Assembly (NCBI RefSeq): GCF_014145615.1 | Contig: NZ_JACIVH010000042.1 | Coordinates: 124,001-188,000, forward strand | Source: Limosilactobacillus balticus | Lineage (GTDB): Bacteria > Bacillota > Bacilli > Lactobacillales > Lactobacillaceae | Length of the DNA stretch: 64,000 nt | Direction: 5' to 3' | Shown here: positions 1 through 9,592 of the stretch, piece by piece | Position numbering within the stretch: position 1 is the stretch's first letter | Layout: each line of letters begins with the position of its first letter | Notes under the pieces: model-generated | What the model was told of the DNA's origin: nothing | What the model saw: only the letters and a program-made list of their open reading frames with translations | The model's database searches: none | Position numbers and translations under genes: made by a program

Positions 1-1012
1 CCTTTAATGCTTGAGATGCTAAGCTCGGCGTAATTCGCTCACCACTTAAATTAGCAAATGCTTGAACCTTTGTTAAGGCTCCTTCCAGTTCACGGATATT
101 TGTATCGATTTGACCAGCAATATAGTTAAGGGTGTCGTTTCCAATATCAATATGATCTTCCTCAACTTTGCTCCGTAAGATGGCAATTCGCGTTTCTAAG
201 TCAGGAGGAGTAATTTCGACAGTAAGTCCCCACCTGAAACGTGATACAAGCCGGTCTTGCAGTTCAGGAATCTCATTTGGAATTCGATCAGATGTCATAA
301 CAATTTGTTTTTTGCGATCATGAAGGGCATTAAAAGTATTGAAAAATTCTAGTTGAGTCCCCTCTTTGTTGGCTAAAAATTGAATATCATCAATTAATAG
401 GAGATCAAGGTTACGATATTCTTCTCTTAATTGTTCAGTCGTATTATTACGAATAGCATTAATATAATCGTTGGTAAAATCCTCACTCGTCACATATTTG
501 ACACGCGAATTTGGATTAACTTGAAGCATATGGTTACCGATCGCTTCCATTAAGTGGGTCTTTCCTAAACCAACCCCCCCATAAATGAATAGTGGATTGT
601 AAAGACTACCGGGGCTTTCGGCAACGGCAAATGCTGCAGCGTGTGCCATCTTGTTTCCTTCTCCAACAACGAACGTTCCAAAGTTGTAGTGAGGATTAAG
701 AGGAGTATCCATCTCAAAAGAAGGAGTTGGATCATCTTCTGTTTTTTTATTTGTATAGGTAAATTCTCCCTCTAAAATATAATGCGGCTCAATATTACGT
801 CCCAATTTTTGTTGAGCGAATTCTTTAAGCTGCGTATTTAAATTTTTGCGCCAAAAATCGCGGTGCACCGGAGTGGGCACCTCGATTTCCAGTTGATTTT
901 GAGAGAGAGAAATTGCTTTTGCCGGAGCAATCAAAGTGTCAAAGGTAACCGGAGTGGTATCCTGACGAAATGAATTTTGGATCGCTTCCCACAGAGAATC
1001 GAGCTCAGTCAA
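1..1012 (-). CDS. dnaA: Chromosomal replication initiator DnaA (3' end cut by window)
   Basis: DnaA binds DnaA boxes at oriC, melts the duplex and recruits the replicative helicase. The minus-strand frame opens with TTG at 1012, preceded by GGAGG at 1021-1025, a good spacing. The translation begins MTELDSLWEAIQ. It carries the AAA+ Walker A GGVGLGKTH at about residues 145-153 and Walker B LLLIDDIQF at about 204-212, then the sensor region. About 337 residues are present; the C-terminal DNA-binding helix-turn-helix domain lies beyond the window edge, so the truncation is an artefact. It is divergent from rpmH across the origin, the normal Firmicute layout. Identification is secure; only the TTG start is a judgement. 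Confidence 0.97.
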   Translation of the reverse strand, partial: MTELDSLWEAIQNSFRQDTTPVTFDTLIAPAKAISLSQNQLEIEVPTPVHRDFWRKNLNTQLKEFAQQKLGRNIEPHYILEGEFTYTNKKTEDDPTPSFEMDTPLNPHYNFGTFVVGEGNKMAHAAAFAVAESPGSLYNPLFIYGGVGLGKTHLMEAIGNHMLQVNPNSRVKYVTSEDFTNDYINAIRNNTTEQLREEYRNLDLLLIDDIQFLANKEGTQLEFFNTFNALHDRKKQIVMTSDRIPNEIPELQDRLVSRFRWGLTVEITPPDLETRIAILRSKVEEDHIDIGNDTLNYIAGQIDTNIRELEGALTKVQAFANLSGERITPSLASQALK

Positions 1013-1400
1013 AATAATTTCCTCCTAAAGTATTAAATTACAAACGGTATTTTATCATTACATGGGGAAGTTTTCCACAACCAAGTGGATAATAATAAAA
1101 AAGTTTACACAACACTGTGTGTAAATTAATAATATTCCTGTGAAAAATGGGGAAAAAGAGATTTTATTCTAACTTATCCACAGAATTATGTTGATATATG
1201 CTATTGATATAGTAGTAAATTAGAGAGTTATCAACACATGGAAGGGTGGCTGTGGATAACTTTATCAACAGGTGTGGATTTGGGGATAACCGCTGAAAAA
1301 CACTGTTGATAACTTGTCCACAAATTATGAATTTACACAACGCTGTGGATTATTTTACCAATTTTGTTAATAATCAAAAAAATTTAAATAAAAATTCGCC
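1013..1400. other. oriC: Replication origin (oriC) with DnaA-box cluster
   Basis: The AT-rich dnaA-rpmH intergenic region holds two perfect DnaA boxes, TTATCCACA at 1174-1182 and its complement at 1251-1259. Near matches lie at 1071-1079, 1084-1092, 1228-1236, 1262-1270, 1273-1281, 1304-1312, 1314-1322 and 1344-1352, in both orientations. The stretch from about 1353 to 1400 is almost pure A/T and could be the unwinding element. In related bacteria a second box cluster often lies between dnaA and dnaN, outside this window. The boxes also overlap the dnaA promoter region, consistent with autoregulation. Confidence 0.9.
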
Positions 1401-1421
1401 GTTTATTAATTTCGGTAAGTG

Positions 1422-1430
1422 TGTTATACT
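1422..1430 (+). promoter_or_regulatory. Extended -10 promoter for rpmH
   Basis: TGT followed by TATACT forms an extended -10 element about 77 nt upstream of rpmH. The -35 about 17 nt upstream is weak. It is the best promoter match between the DnaA boxes and rpmH. Confidence 0.5.
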
Positions 1431-1507
1431 ACCAAAGTATGTTTGAAGAGATCGTCTTTTAGACTCTAGAAACCAAACCACTCGAATTTAATAGGAGGTG
1501 CAATTGT

Positions 1508-1642
1508 ATGAAGCGCACGTTTCAACCAAAGAAGCGTCACCGTGCACGTGTCCATGGCTTCCGTAAGCGCATGAGCACCAGTAACGGCCGTAAGGTATTA
1601 GCACGTCGGCGTCAAAAGGGCAGAAAAGTATTATCTGCATAA
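1508..1642 (+). CDS. rpmH: 50S ribosomal protein L34
   Basis: A 44-residue, very basic protein beginning [21 protein letters not shown], the signature of bL34, a component of the large ribosomal subunit. The ATG at 1508 follows AGGAGGTG at 1492-1499. Length and sequence fit the family exactly. It is the first gene rightward from oriC and precedes rnpA as in nearly all bacteria; a strong hairpin terminator follows it, so rnpA expression may depend on read-through. Confidence 0.98.
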   Translation: MKRTFQPKKRHRARVHGFRKRMSTSNGRKVLARRRQKGRKVLSA

Positions 1643-1647
1643 CCACG

Positions 1648-1671
1648 GCCACTTTTATAGTGGCTTTTTTT
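1648..1671 (+). terminator. Rho-independent terminator after rpmH
   Basis: GCCAC and GTGGC arms around a 7-nt loop, followed directly by seven T residues. Confidence 0.85.
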
Positions 1672-1780
1672 ATTGTGTGGGGCAGGGCAGTCAGCTTGAC
1701 GAGCAATTTGAATCGTTAAAGTTGTCGTATGCCCGGCCCTATTTTTATATCTACTTAAATTAAGGCTGGGGATTATATAA

Positions 1781-2134
1781 ATGAGAAAATCATATCGCGT
1801 AAAAAAGGAAAGTGAGTTTCAACGGGTTTTTGAAACCCATAATTCCGTGGCCAACCACAAATTTGTCGTATATCAAATGGAAAAACCAGGACAAAAACAT
1901 TTTCGTGTCGGTATTTCTGTCGGAAAAAAGATTGGAAATGCTGTTCATCGTAATTGGGTTAAGCGGCGTATTCGTCAAACGTTATTAGAGGTGAAACCGC
2001 AATTACGGTCTGATGTTGATTTCTTGGTTATTGCTCGGTCAGCGGCAGATGGTTTATCAATGGCAGAAACAAAGAAAAACCTAGTGCACGTTTTAAAGCG
2101 GGCACATTTGTTAGATGAAAAAAGTGAGGATTAG
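1781..2134 (+). CDS. rnpA: Ribonuclease P protein component
   Basis: This is the protein subunit of RNase P, which binds the RNA subunit and helps mature tRNA 5' ends. At 117 residues it has the usual family length. The RNase P motif RNWVKRRIR is at residues 57-65 and the sequence is strongly basic. It begins [17 protein letters not shown], typical of Firmicute RnpA. It is followed after 3 nt by yidC, so the two are co-transcribed. Confidence 0.97.
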   Translation: MRKSYRVKKESEFQRVFETHNSVANHKFVVYQMEKPGQKHFRVGISVGKKIGNAVHRNWVKRRIRQTLLEVKPQLRSDVDFLVIARSAADGLSMAETKKNLVHVLKRAHLLDEKSED

Positions 2135-2137
2135 GAT

Positions 2138-2971
2138 TTGAATAAGAAAACAAAAAAATTCCTAAGCTTGGGAGCAATCATGAGCTTAACCCTATTTTTA
2201 GCTGCTTGCTCCAATAAGCCAATTACTAGTCACAGTACTGGTATCTGGGACCACTACATTATCTATAACTGTTCACAATTTATTATTTGGTTATCAAAGC
2301 ACTTTGGCGGATACGGAATGGGGATCATTATCTTTACAATTATCATCCGGATCATTTTACTGCCATTGATGTTCTACCAAACAAAGACCATGATGAAGAC
2401 ACAAGAACTTGCTCCTCAATTAAAGGCAATTCAGAAAAAGTACTCATCACGTGATCGCGAGTCAATGCAAAAGATGCAAATGGAAACGCAGAAGCTCTAT
2501 AAAGAAGCAGGGGTTAATCCATGGGCTTCGATGCTTCCATTACTGGTTCAATTACCAGTTATGTGGGCTCTTTATCAAGCGATCTGGCGGACATCGGCTT
2601 TACGGAATGGGACGTTCTTGTGGCTTCAGTTAGGTCACCCGGACCCATACTATATCATGCCTGTTTTAGCGGCATTATTAACGTTTATTAGTTCATGGTT
2701 ATCCATGGCTTCAATGCCTGAAAAAAATTCAATGACAACTACAATGACGTGGTTTATGCCGATCATGGTATTCTTCATGGCATTAGGATTCTCTTCAGCT
2801 ATTACCTTATACTGGGTAGTAACAAATGCCTTCCAAGTTGTCCAAACGCTTATTATCCAGAATCCATTTAAGATTCGTCGTGAACGTGAAGAGAAGCAAC
2901 GGGCTGAGAAAGCAAAACGTCGCAAGATTGAAAAGGCAAAACGTCGCGCTTATCAGAGTCGGCGGAAATAA
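2138..2971 (+). CDS. yidC: Membrane protein insertase YidC/OxaA family lipoprotein
   Basis: YidC inserts and folds membrane proteins with or without SecYEG. The 277-residue protein starts with TTG at 2138, 3 nt after rnpA. It has a lipoprotein signal with lipobox LAAC (Cys24), then five predicted membrane segments with the conserved cytoplasmic loop (about residues 85-125) and a basic C-terminal tail rich in Arg and Lys that may contact the ribosome. This is the Gram-positive SpoIIIJ/YqjG type. The rnpA-yidC-jag order is conserved in Firmicutes. Confidence 0.95.
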   Translation: MNKKTKKFLSLGAIMSLTLFLAACSNKPITSHSTGIWDHYIIYNCSQFIIWLSKHFGGYGMGIIIFTIIIRIILLPLMFYQTKTMMKTQELAPQLKAIQKKYSSRDRESMQKMQMETQKLYKEAGVNPWASMLPLLVQLPVMWALYQAIWRTSALRNGTFLWLQLGHPDPYYIMPVLAALLTFISSWLSMASMPEKNSMTTTMTWFMPIMVFFMALGFSSAITLYWVVTNAFQVVQTLIIQNPFKIRREREEKQRAEKAKRRKIEKAKRRAYQSRRK

Positions 2972-2977
2972 GTTATT

Positions 2978-3014
2978 AAGGCTGTGACAAGTAAAGGTTG
3001 TTGCGAGCCTTTTT
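2978..3014 (+). terminator. Putative terminator between yidC and jag
   Basis: AAGGCT and AGCCTT arms with an intervening loop, ending in a T run. The stem is short, so partial read-through into jag is likely. Confidence 0.5.
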
Positions 3015-3067
3015 ATTTAGTAATAAATTTAAAGAGTGGAAATTAATTAAATTCACGGGGGATAGAA

Positions 3068-3835
3068 ATGGCAGTTTTTACTGGAACAACAATTGAAGAA
3101 GCGAAAGAAAAGGCACGTGTGCAATTGAAGCCAACCATTAATCAGACAATTGAATTTACGGTTCTTCAACAGCCGCGGCACGGTTTTCTTGGAATTGGAC
3201 GACGCCAAGCGCAAGTGGATGCAGTAATAAAAGATAAAGAAATTGCGATGCCCTCACTGGAAGAAAAAGATAAGCAACCGGCAAAAGAGCCAGAACAAAA
3301 GCCTGCAAGTTTAAATTTCGCTGAAGATGAGCTCGATCCTGCTGAAATCAAACGTCGCCAAGAAGCAAACTTAAAAAAAGTGCAAGCAACTAGTAAAGAA
3401 TTGATCGAATACCTAACAACAGTATTTAAGGAATTGAGTATTACTGTTGAACCGCGGATTATTAATTTAGAAGCTCATGACCTCAAAATTGATCTCCAGA
3501 CTGAGGAAAATGGATGGGTGATTGGGAAGCACGGTCGCCGGATCAACGCGATGGAACAGCTTAGCAATATATTCATGGATTACCATGGAGCGGCGAAAGT
3601 AAATGTTGAACTTGATACCTCCAATTATCGCGAACGCCGTCAAGAAACCATTCATAACTTAGCACAAAAGGCGGCAATGGAAGTAGTTGCAAGCGGGAAA
3701 GCAGTTTTTATGGATCCCATGCCAGCTCGCGAACGGAAACAAATTCACCAGGAGCTTGAGGATAACGACCATGTAAAAACATACTCCCACGGTCGGGAAC
3801 CTTATCGGAGTATCGTGATTGCCCCCAAAGACTAA
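3068..3835 (+). CDS. jag: RNA-binding protein Jag/KhpB (EloR)
   Basis: A 255-residue protein with the three Jag parts: an N-terminal Jag_N domain (about residues 1-50), an acidic/lysine-rich linker (about 55-105), a KH domain with GKHG at 153-156, and a C-terminal R3H domain with RERKQIH at 221-227. Family members (KhpB, EloR) bind RNA with KhpA and influence cell elongation and division in streptococci and lactobacilli. The ATG at 3068 follows CGGGGGATAG. Its place after yidC is conserved. Confidence 0.93.
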   Translation: MAVFTGTTIEEAKEKARVQLKPTINQTIEFTVLQQPRHGFLGIGRRQAQVDAVIKDKEIAMPSLEEKDKQPAKEPEQKPASLNFAEDELDPAEIKRRQEANLKKVQATSKELIEYLTTVFKELSITVEPRIINLEAHDLKIDLQTEENGWVIGKHGRRINAMEQLSNIFMDYHGAAKVNVELDTSNYRERRQETIHNLAQKAAMEVVASGKAVFMDPMPARERKQIHQELEDNDHVKTYSHGREPYRSIVIAPKD

Positions 3836-3910
3836 CTTATTTGTTGACAATTTCTGGTAATGATTTTAGAATATGAGCGGTTATAAATTTAATATTCGTT
3901 AAAGTAGTGA

Positions 3911-3969
3911 AAGTGCTTTGACCATGTTAGTGATATTTTTATTACTATGCATGGACTAGCACTTTTTTT
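3911..3969 (+). terminator. Terminator upstream of mnmE
   Basis: Long imperfect hairpin: AAGTGCT with AGCACTT at the base, CATG pairs and a TAGTGATA/TATTACTA upper stem, then a run of T. It lies across the longest possible mnmE frame (from 3947), which argues for the downstream start at 3992. Confidence 0.75.
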
Positions 3970-3991
3970 GTTAGAAAGGAGTAAAGTAGCG

Positions 3992-5380
3992 ATGGCAAAT
4001 AGCGAGAATGATACGATTGCAGCAATTTCGACGCCGGTTGGTGAAGGTGGAATTTCCATTATCCGAATTAGTGGGGATGATGCGGTGAAAGTTGCTCAAC
4101 GGATCTACAAAGGAAAAGATCTCGCCAAAGTAGCAACTCATACCATTAACTATGGTCATATTGTCGACCCTGATACGGATCAAGAAGTTGATGAAGTGAT
4201 GGTCTCAGTAATGCGCGCTCCTCACACCTATACACGTGAAGACGTGATTGAAATCAACTGTCACGGGGGATTGTTAGCAACTAACCGTATTCTGCAATTG
4301 GTGCTGAGCTTTGGCGCCCGGATGGCAGAACCAGGTGAATTTACTAAACGGGCCTTTTTGAATGGTCGTCTGGATTTATCCCAATCAGAAGCGGTAATGG
4401 ATCTAATTCGTGCAAAGACAGATAAATCAATGAAGGTTGCATTAAACCAGCTTGATGGTGATTTGTCGAGGTTAATTCGTAATTTGCGCCAGGATATTTT
4501 GGATGTATTAGCACAGGTAGAGGTTAATATTGACTATCCAGAATATGATGCTGTTGAAGAAATGACGACGAAGCTCTTAAAAGAAAAAGCAGAGGACATT
4601 CAACAACGAATCCAAAGCCTTCTTAAAACAGCTAAGCAAGGAAAGGTTTTACGGGATGGTTTAGCAACGGCCATCATTGGGCAACCAAATGTTGGTAAAT
4701 CGAGTTTGTTGAATTCCTTGCTTCACGAAGATAAGGCAATCGTTACAAACGTTGCTGGGACTACTCGGGACGTAATTGAAGAATACGTCAATGTCAATGG
4801 GGTGCCATTGAAGTTAATTGATACAGCAGGAATTCGCGATACAAATGACCAAGTTGAAAAGATCGGGGTAGAACGGAGTCGCAAAGCCTTGGGTGCCGCT
4901 GACTTAGTGCTTCTCTTGATTGATAGTTCAAATGAATTAACTGATGAGGATCGCCAATTACTTGAAGCGACAAAGGATAAGCAGCGGATCATCATCTTAA
5001 ATAAGACGGATCTGCCACGCAGGGTTGATTTAGAAGAATTAAAATCACTAGCTGGCAAGAGTGCCGTTATTGAAACTTCAATCGTTAACCATGAAGGAAT
5101 GGACCAACTTGGTGAACAAATTAGTAACATGTTCTTCAACGAAGGGATTGAAAGTAACCAAAATAATGTAATGGTTACCAATGCTCGGCACATTGGCTTA
5201 CTACACCAAGCTAATGATGCTTTAAGCGATGTATTAAAAGGAATTAACGATGGAATGCCGGTGGATCTGGTTCAAATTGATATGACCCGGTGTTGGGAAT
5301 TATTAGGTGAGATTACTGGGGATAGTTACCAAGATGAGTTACTTGACCAGTTATTTAGTCAATTCTGTTTAGGAAAGTAG
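3992..5380 (+). CDS. mnmE: tRNA modification GTPase MnmE
   Basis: MnmE works with MnmG to add the (carboxymethyl)aminomethyl group to U34 of certain tRNAs, using methylenetetrahydrofolate, glycine and GTP. From ATG 3992 (after GAAAGGAG) it is 462 residues, the normal length. It has the N-terminal folate-binding domain, a helical domain, the inserted G domain with P-loop GQPNVGKSS (about 230-238), DTAG and NKTD motifs, and the diagnostic C-terminal CLGK. A 15-residue upstream extension to 3947 would start inside a terminator stem. mnmG follows after 11 nt. Confidence 0.96.
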   Translation: MANSENDTIAAISTPVGEGGISIIRISGDDAVKVAQRIYKGKDLAKVATHTINYGHIVDPDTDQEVDEVMVSVMRAPHTYTREDVIEINCHGGLLATNRILQLVLSFGARMAEPGEFTKRAFLNGRLDLSQSEAVMDLIRAKTDKSMKVALNQLDGDLSRLIRNLRQDILDVLAQVEVNIDYPEYDAVEEMTTKLLKEKAEDIQQRIQSLLKTAKQGKVLRDGLATAIIGQPNVGKSSLLNSLLHEDKAIVTNVAGTTRDVIEEYVNVNGVPLKLIDTAGIRDTNDQVEKIGVERSRKALGAADLVLLLIDSSNELTDEDRQLLEATKDKQRIIILNKTDLPRRVDLEELKSLAGKSAVIETSIVNHEGMDQLGEQISNMFFNEGIESNQNNVMVTNARHIGLLHQANDALSDVLKGINDGMPVDLVQIDMTRCWELLGEITGDSYQDELLDQLFSQFCLGK

Positions 5381-5391
5381 GGAATAAAAGA

Positions 5392-7335
5392 ATGAAGAGT
5401 TCAGAAGCATTGCAAACATCTGATGCCGTTCAATACGAAGCGGGATCATACGATGTAATTGTTGTCGGTGCGGGGCATGCTGGAAGTGAAGCCGCCCTTG
5501 CCGCAGCCCGGATGGGGAATAAAACCTTATTGGTAACAATTAATCTTGAAATGGTTGCTTTTATGCCATGTAACCCCTCTGTTGGTGGTCCGGCAAAAGG
5601 AATCGTGGTCCGCGAAATTGATGCTCTTGGTGGTGAAATGGGCCATAACATTGATAAGACCTATGTTCAAATGCGAATGTTAAATACCGGTAAAGGTCCC
5701 GCTGTCCGTGCATTACGGGCCCAAGCAGATAAACATGCTTATCACCGTGCGATGAAGCAGACAATTGAGGAAGAACCTAACCTTACTCTCCGTCAAGCAA
5801 CTGTTGACCAGTTAATCGTTGAAGATGGTGTCTGCAAGGGGGTTATTACTAATACAGGAGCTCGTTACCATGCTAAAACGGTTGTATTAACAGTTGGAAC
5901 TGCGGCACGCGGAAAGATCATTATTGGTGAATTGCAATATGAATCTGGTCCAAATAATTCTAAGTCAGCAGTAAAACTTTCGGAAAACCTTGAAGAACTT
6001 GGCTTTGACCTTGAACGTTTTAAGACGGGGACGCCACCACGGGTCAATGGAAAGACAATTGACTATAGTGTAACGGAAGAACAACCCGGGGATGAAGAAC
6101 CACATCACTTTAGTTTTGATACCCCTGATAGTTCTTATATTCCAATCAGTGAACAGCTATCTTGCTGGCTGACTTATACAAATGAAGGGACCCATGCCAT
6201 TATTCGAGAAAACCTTAGTCGGGCACCAATGTTCTCGGGAGTTATTAAGGGGGTTGGCCCTCGTTACTGTCCTTCAATTGAGGATAAGATTGTCCGTTTT
6301 GCTGATAAGCCACGGCACCAAGTTTTCCTTGAACCGGAAGGCCGTGATACCGATGAATATTATCTTGATGGGATCTCAACATCAATGCCAGAAGAAATCC
6401 AGCAAAAGATTGTGCATTCAATCAAAGGATTAGAAAATGCTGAAATGATGCGACCGGGTTACGCAATTGAATATGATGTAGTTGCGCCATACCAACTTCA
6501 TCCAACGCTTGAGACAAAGATCATCAAGAACCTCTATACTGCTGGTCAAACAAATGGTTCTTCAGGTTATGAAGAAGCAGCGGGACAAGGTTTGATTGCG
6601 GGAATTAACGCTGGCTTACGGGCGCAGGACAAGGAACCATTTGTCCTTAAGCGTTCTGATGCATACATTGGCGTTATGATCGACGACTTAGTAACAAAGG
6701 GAACCAAGGAACCTTACCGTTTACTTACAAGTCGAGCAGAATACCGGCTGATTTTACGTCATGATAATGCTGATTTCCGGTTAATGGAAATGGGACATAA
6801 AATTGGTCTTGTTAGTGATGAGCGGCTTGCTAAAATGGAAAATAAAAAGCGGCAAGTTACAGCAGAAATTAAGCGCTTGGAAGAAATTAAGCTTAAGCCA
6901 AGTGATGATAAGGTTAATGAATTCATTGAAGCCCATGGAGATAACCGCTTAAAAGATGGAATTGCAGCAGCTGACCTCTTGAAGCGACCATACTTCGATT
7001 ACCAAATGTTGGCAGAATTTATTCCGGCACCAGAACAGGAACTTGATCGTCATGTGATTGAGCAGGTTGAAATCCAATTAAAGTATGCTGGTTACATCAA
7101 GAAAGAGGAAGTTAAGGTTGAACGGATGAAGCGGATGGAAGCTAAACGGATTCCAGATGATATTGATTATGGTGATATTGATGGCCTCGCAACTGAAGGT
7201 CGCCAAAAGTTAGAGAAGATTCGTCCGGAAACTTTAGCCCAAGCTTCAAGAATTAGTGGAGTTAACCCCGCTGATATTGCAATCTTGAGTGTTTACGTCC
7301 GCCAGGGAAAGTTCTCCAAAAAGGATCGTAAATAA
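5392..7335 (+). CDS. mnmG: tRNA uridine-5-carboxymethylaminomethyl modification protein MnmG (GidA)
   Basis: The FAD-dependent partner of MnmE in tRNA U34 modification. It has 647 residues with the FAD dinucleotide motif [11 protein letters not shown] near residue 25, [11 protein letters not shown] near residue 60, GTPPRV, and the C-terminal helical domain that contacts MnmE and tRNA. The N-terminus is about 15 residues longer than many homologues, so a slightly later start is possible, but there is no better RBS-ATG pair. It is co-transcribed with mnmE. Confidence 0.96.
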   Translation: MKSSEALQTSDAVQYEAGSYDVIVVGAGHAGSEAALAAARMGNKTLLVTINLEMVAFMPCNPSVGGPAKGIVVREIDALGGEMGHNIDKTYVQMRMLNTGKGPAVRALRAQADKHAYHRAMKQTIEEEPNLTLRQATVDQLIVEDGVCKGVITNTGARYHAKTVVLTVGTAARGKIIIGELQYESGPNNSKSAVKLSENLEELGFDLERFKTGTPPRVNGKTIDYSVTEEQPGDEEPHHFSFDTPDSSYIPISEQLSCWLTYTNEGTHAIIRENLSRAPMFSGVIKGVGPRYCPSIEDKIVRFADKPRHQVFLEPEGRDTDEYYLDGISTSMPEEIQQKIVHSIKGLENAEMMRPGYAIEYDVVAPYQLHPTLETKIIKNLYTAGQTNGSSGYEEAAGQGLIAGINAGLRAQDKEPFVLKRSDAYIGVMIDDLVTKGTKEPYRLLTSRAEYRLILRHDNADFRLMEMGHKIGLVSDERLAKMENKKRQVTAEIKRLEEIKLKPSDDKVNEFIEAHGDNRLKDGIAAADLLKRPYFDYQMLAEFIPAPEQELDRHVIEQVEIQLKYAGYIKKEEVKVERMKRMEAKRIPDDIDYGDIDGLATEGRQKLEKIRPETLAQASRISGVNPADIAILSVYVRQGKFSKKDRK

Positions 7336-7445
7336 AATTTCCCAGGAAATAAAGTCTGAAAAAACAGAGTGATAACTCAGATCTCTAGATTTTATTATGG
7401 TTTTCTTAAAGCAAAGGGATAATATACTTAAGTTTGGCATTATAT

Positions 7446-7453
7446 GGTATAAT
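7446..7453 (+). promoter_or_regulatory. Extended -10 promoter for asnB
   Basis: TGG-TATAAT forms an extended -10 about 80 nt upstream of asnB; the -35 17 nt before it (TACTTA) is weak. The 198-nt gap upstream of asnB holds no other clear element. Confidence 0.5.
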
Positions 7454-7533
7454 TTAGGTTCGAGTTTTAATAACGAATTTTAAATAACTATTTTGTGATC
7501 CGTGAATTTAAGAGAAAGAAGAGGAAATTTATA

Positions 7534-9453
7534 ATGTGTGGGATTGTTGCATTTGTTGATAATGAAAAACCACAAATTAAAGACCAATTAATCAAAAAAA
7601 TGAAAGACCGGATTATTCATCGGGGACCTGATGCGGAGGGTCAATATGTGGATGATAATGTAGCACTTGGCTTCCGGCGTTTAAGTTTTATTGATGTGAA
7701 GTCTGGTAATCAACCAATCTTTAATGAAGATAGCTCAAAGGCCATTGAATTCAACGGTGAAATTTATAATTTTGAAGAATTACGTGAAGAATTAATCAGT
7801 AAGGGTCACACATTTAAGACGCATGCTGATACTGAAGTAATCTTGCACGGATATGAAGAATGGGGCAAGGATGTTGTTAACAAGTTGCGTGGAATGTTTG
7901 CCTTCATTATTTGGGATTTCAAGACTAAAGAAATGTTCGGTGCCCGTGATCATTTTGGTATCAAACCATTATATTACGCTAAGATGAACGGTACTTTCTT
8001 TGTTGGATCTGAGATTAAGGCATTCCTTGACCACCCTAACTTTAAGAAGGAACTTAATAAAGAAGCGCTTAAACCATACATGACATTCCAATACCCAGTT
8101 ACTCAGGAAACTTTCTTTAAGGGAGTTTACCGCCTTCCAGAAGCTCATTACTTCACTTATAAAGATGGACAATTTGAAATGACACAATACTGGGACGAAG
8201 ACTTTGACCCAGAAGATGAGACCTTTGATGAAGCTGTTAACAAGATTGACAATGTTGTTAAGAATTCTGTTAAGGCACATACCTTTGCAGATAAAGGGAT
8301 CAAGGTTGGTTCGTTCCTTTCCGCAGGGGTTGATTCAAGTTTAGTAACAGCTTTGATGCGTCCAGATAATACGTTCTCAATCGGGTTTGATAGTACTTAT
8401 GATGAGACCAAACAAGCACGTGAATTAGCAGCTAAGATGGGCTTGAAGAATACTGATGAAAAGTTAACTAACGAAGAAGCTTTCCATGCATTCCCAATGA
8501 TTCAGTACTACTTAGATGAACCCGATTCTAACCCATCTGTTGTACCTTTATACTTCTTGAACAAGTTGGCAAAGGATAATGGCTACAAGGCCCTTCTTTC
8601 TGGGGAAGGTGCCGATGAATTGTTCGCGGGATACATTGATTATGGTTTTAATACAAAGGTTAAGTTTATCCGTTGGGTAACTGACCAATTAAAGAAAATG
8701 CCTCGTGAACGTCGGTATAAGTTTGCTAAGTGGTTAGATGGGAAACACTTCCACGGTCAAGAGCATATGTACCGTAACTTAGCGCCAGCACGGGATACTT
8801 TTATTGGTCAAGCATACATCTTTAGTCCGGAAGAAGCTGCTGACTACTTGCAACCAGAATTTGATTGCGGACCAAGTATTGCTGATATCCTTAATCCACT
8901 TTTTGATAAGATGGAAGAGAAGGATATCGATGAAGTCGCAAAGAAGCAATATGTCGACTTACACCGTTTCATGCCTGGTGATATTTGCTTAAAGGCAGAT
9001 AAGATGAGTATGGCTAACTCTGTTGAAATTCGGGTACCACTTCTTGATAAAGAGGTAATGAAAGTGGCTGAAACGACACCAACTAAGTACCTCTTTAACT
9101 ATAAGGATACAAAGTGGGCATTCCGAATGGCAGCTAATCGGCATTTACCAGAAGAATGGGCTACTCGGCCTAAGATGGGCTTCCCAACCCCAGTCCGTGC
9201 ATGGCTTCGGGAAAAGAAGTATTACCAAGAAGTACGTGAATTATTTGAACAAGACTTCGTAAAAGAGTTCTTTGATCAAGAAAAGCTTCTAAAACTTGCT
9301 GATGATAACTTTGAAGGCAAGGTGGATGGTCGTCGTAAGATTTGGACAATCTACACCTTCTTAACGTGGTATAAGTTATACTTCATTGACAACTTTAAAC
9401 TTGATGAATCAGGAATTGACCGCGCACAAAAAACAGCTACAACAGAAGCATAG
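7534..9453 (+). CDS. asnB: Asparagine synthase (glutamine-hydrolysing)
   Basis: It makes asparagine from aspartate, glutamine and ATP. Starting at ATG 7534 places the catalytic N-terminal nucleophile Cys directly after Met (MCGIVAF), which class II glutaminases need; an upstream extension of 13 codons would bury it. RBS GAAGAGG precedes. The N-terminal Ntn glutaminase domain (about 1-200) is followed by the synthetase domain with PP-loop SAGVDSS and GEGADELFAGY. At 639 residues it is the AsnB/AsnO type. It is monocistronic, ended by a terminator. Confidence 0.94.
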   Translation: MCGIVAFVDNEKPQIKDQLIKKMKDRIIHRGPDAEGQYVDDNVALGFRRLSFIDVKSGNQPIFNEDSSKAIEFNGEIYNFEELREELISKGHTFKTHADTEVILHGYEEWGKDVVNKLRGMFAFIIWDFKTKEMFGARDHFGIKPLYYAKMNGTFFVGSEIKAFLDHPNFKKELNKEALKPYMTFQYPVTQETFFKGVYRLPEAHYFTYKDGQFEMTQYWDEDFDPEDETFDEAVNKIDNVVKNSVKAHTFADKGIKVGSFLSAGVDSSLVTALMRPDNTFSIGFDSTYDETKQARELAAKMGLKNTDEKLTNEEAFHAFPMIQYYLDEPDSNPSVVPLYFLNKLAKDNGYKALLSGEGADELFAGYIDYGFNTKVKFIRWVTDQLKKMPRERRYKFAKWLDGKHFHGQEHMYRNLAPARDTFIGQAYIFSPEEAADYLQPEFDCGPSIADILNPLFDKMEEKDIDEVAKKQYVDLHRFMPGDICLKADKMSMANSVEIRVPLLDKEVMKVAETTPTKYLFNYKDTKWAFRMAANRHLPEEWATRPKMGFPTPVRAWLREKKYYQEVRELFEQDFVKEFFDQEKLLKLADDNFEGKVDGRRKIWTIYTFLTWYKLYFIDNFKLDESGIDRAQKTATTEA

Positions 9454-9462
9454 AAAAATATT

Positions 9463-9504
9463 AAAGGAGGCTGGCGAAGGGTAGGACTCTTCTAAGTCTC
9501 CTTT
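9463..9504 (+). terminator. Terminator after asnB
   Basis: AAAGGAG and CTCCTTT arms with an inner GACT/AGTC pairing, followed by T residues. Confidence 0.75.
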
Positions 9505-9592
9505 TTTTGTTAATTGGTAACCCTTATTTATTTTTATGATAAAAAATGAAATAATATAGGGCAGATTAGATTAAAGGAGAGTCATTTGCAAG

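Noticed and set aside
3947-3991. N-terminal extension of mnmE
   Set aside because: It begins inside a terminator hairpin and lacks an RBS; ATG 3992 has a good RBS and gives the normal family length.
4723-5193. 156-codon minus-strand open frame inside mnmE
   Set aside because: Antisense shadow of a strongly conserved gene with no RBS or family resemblance.
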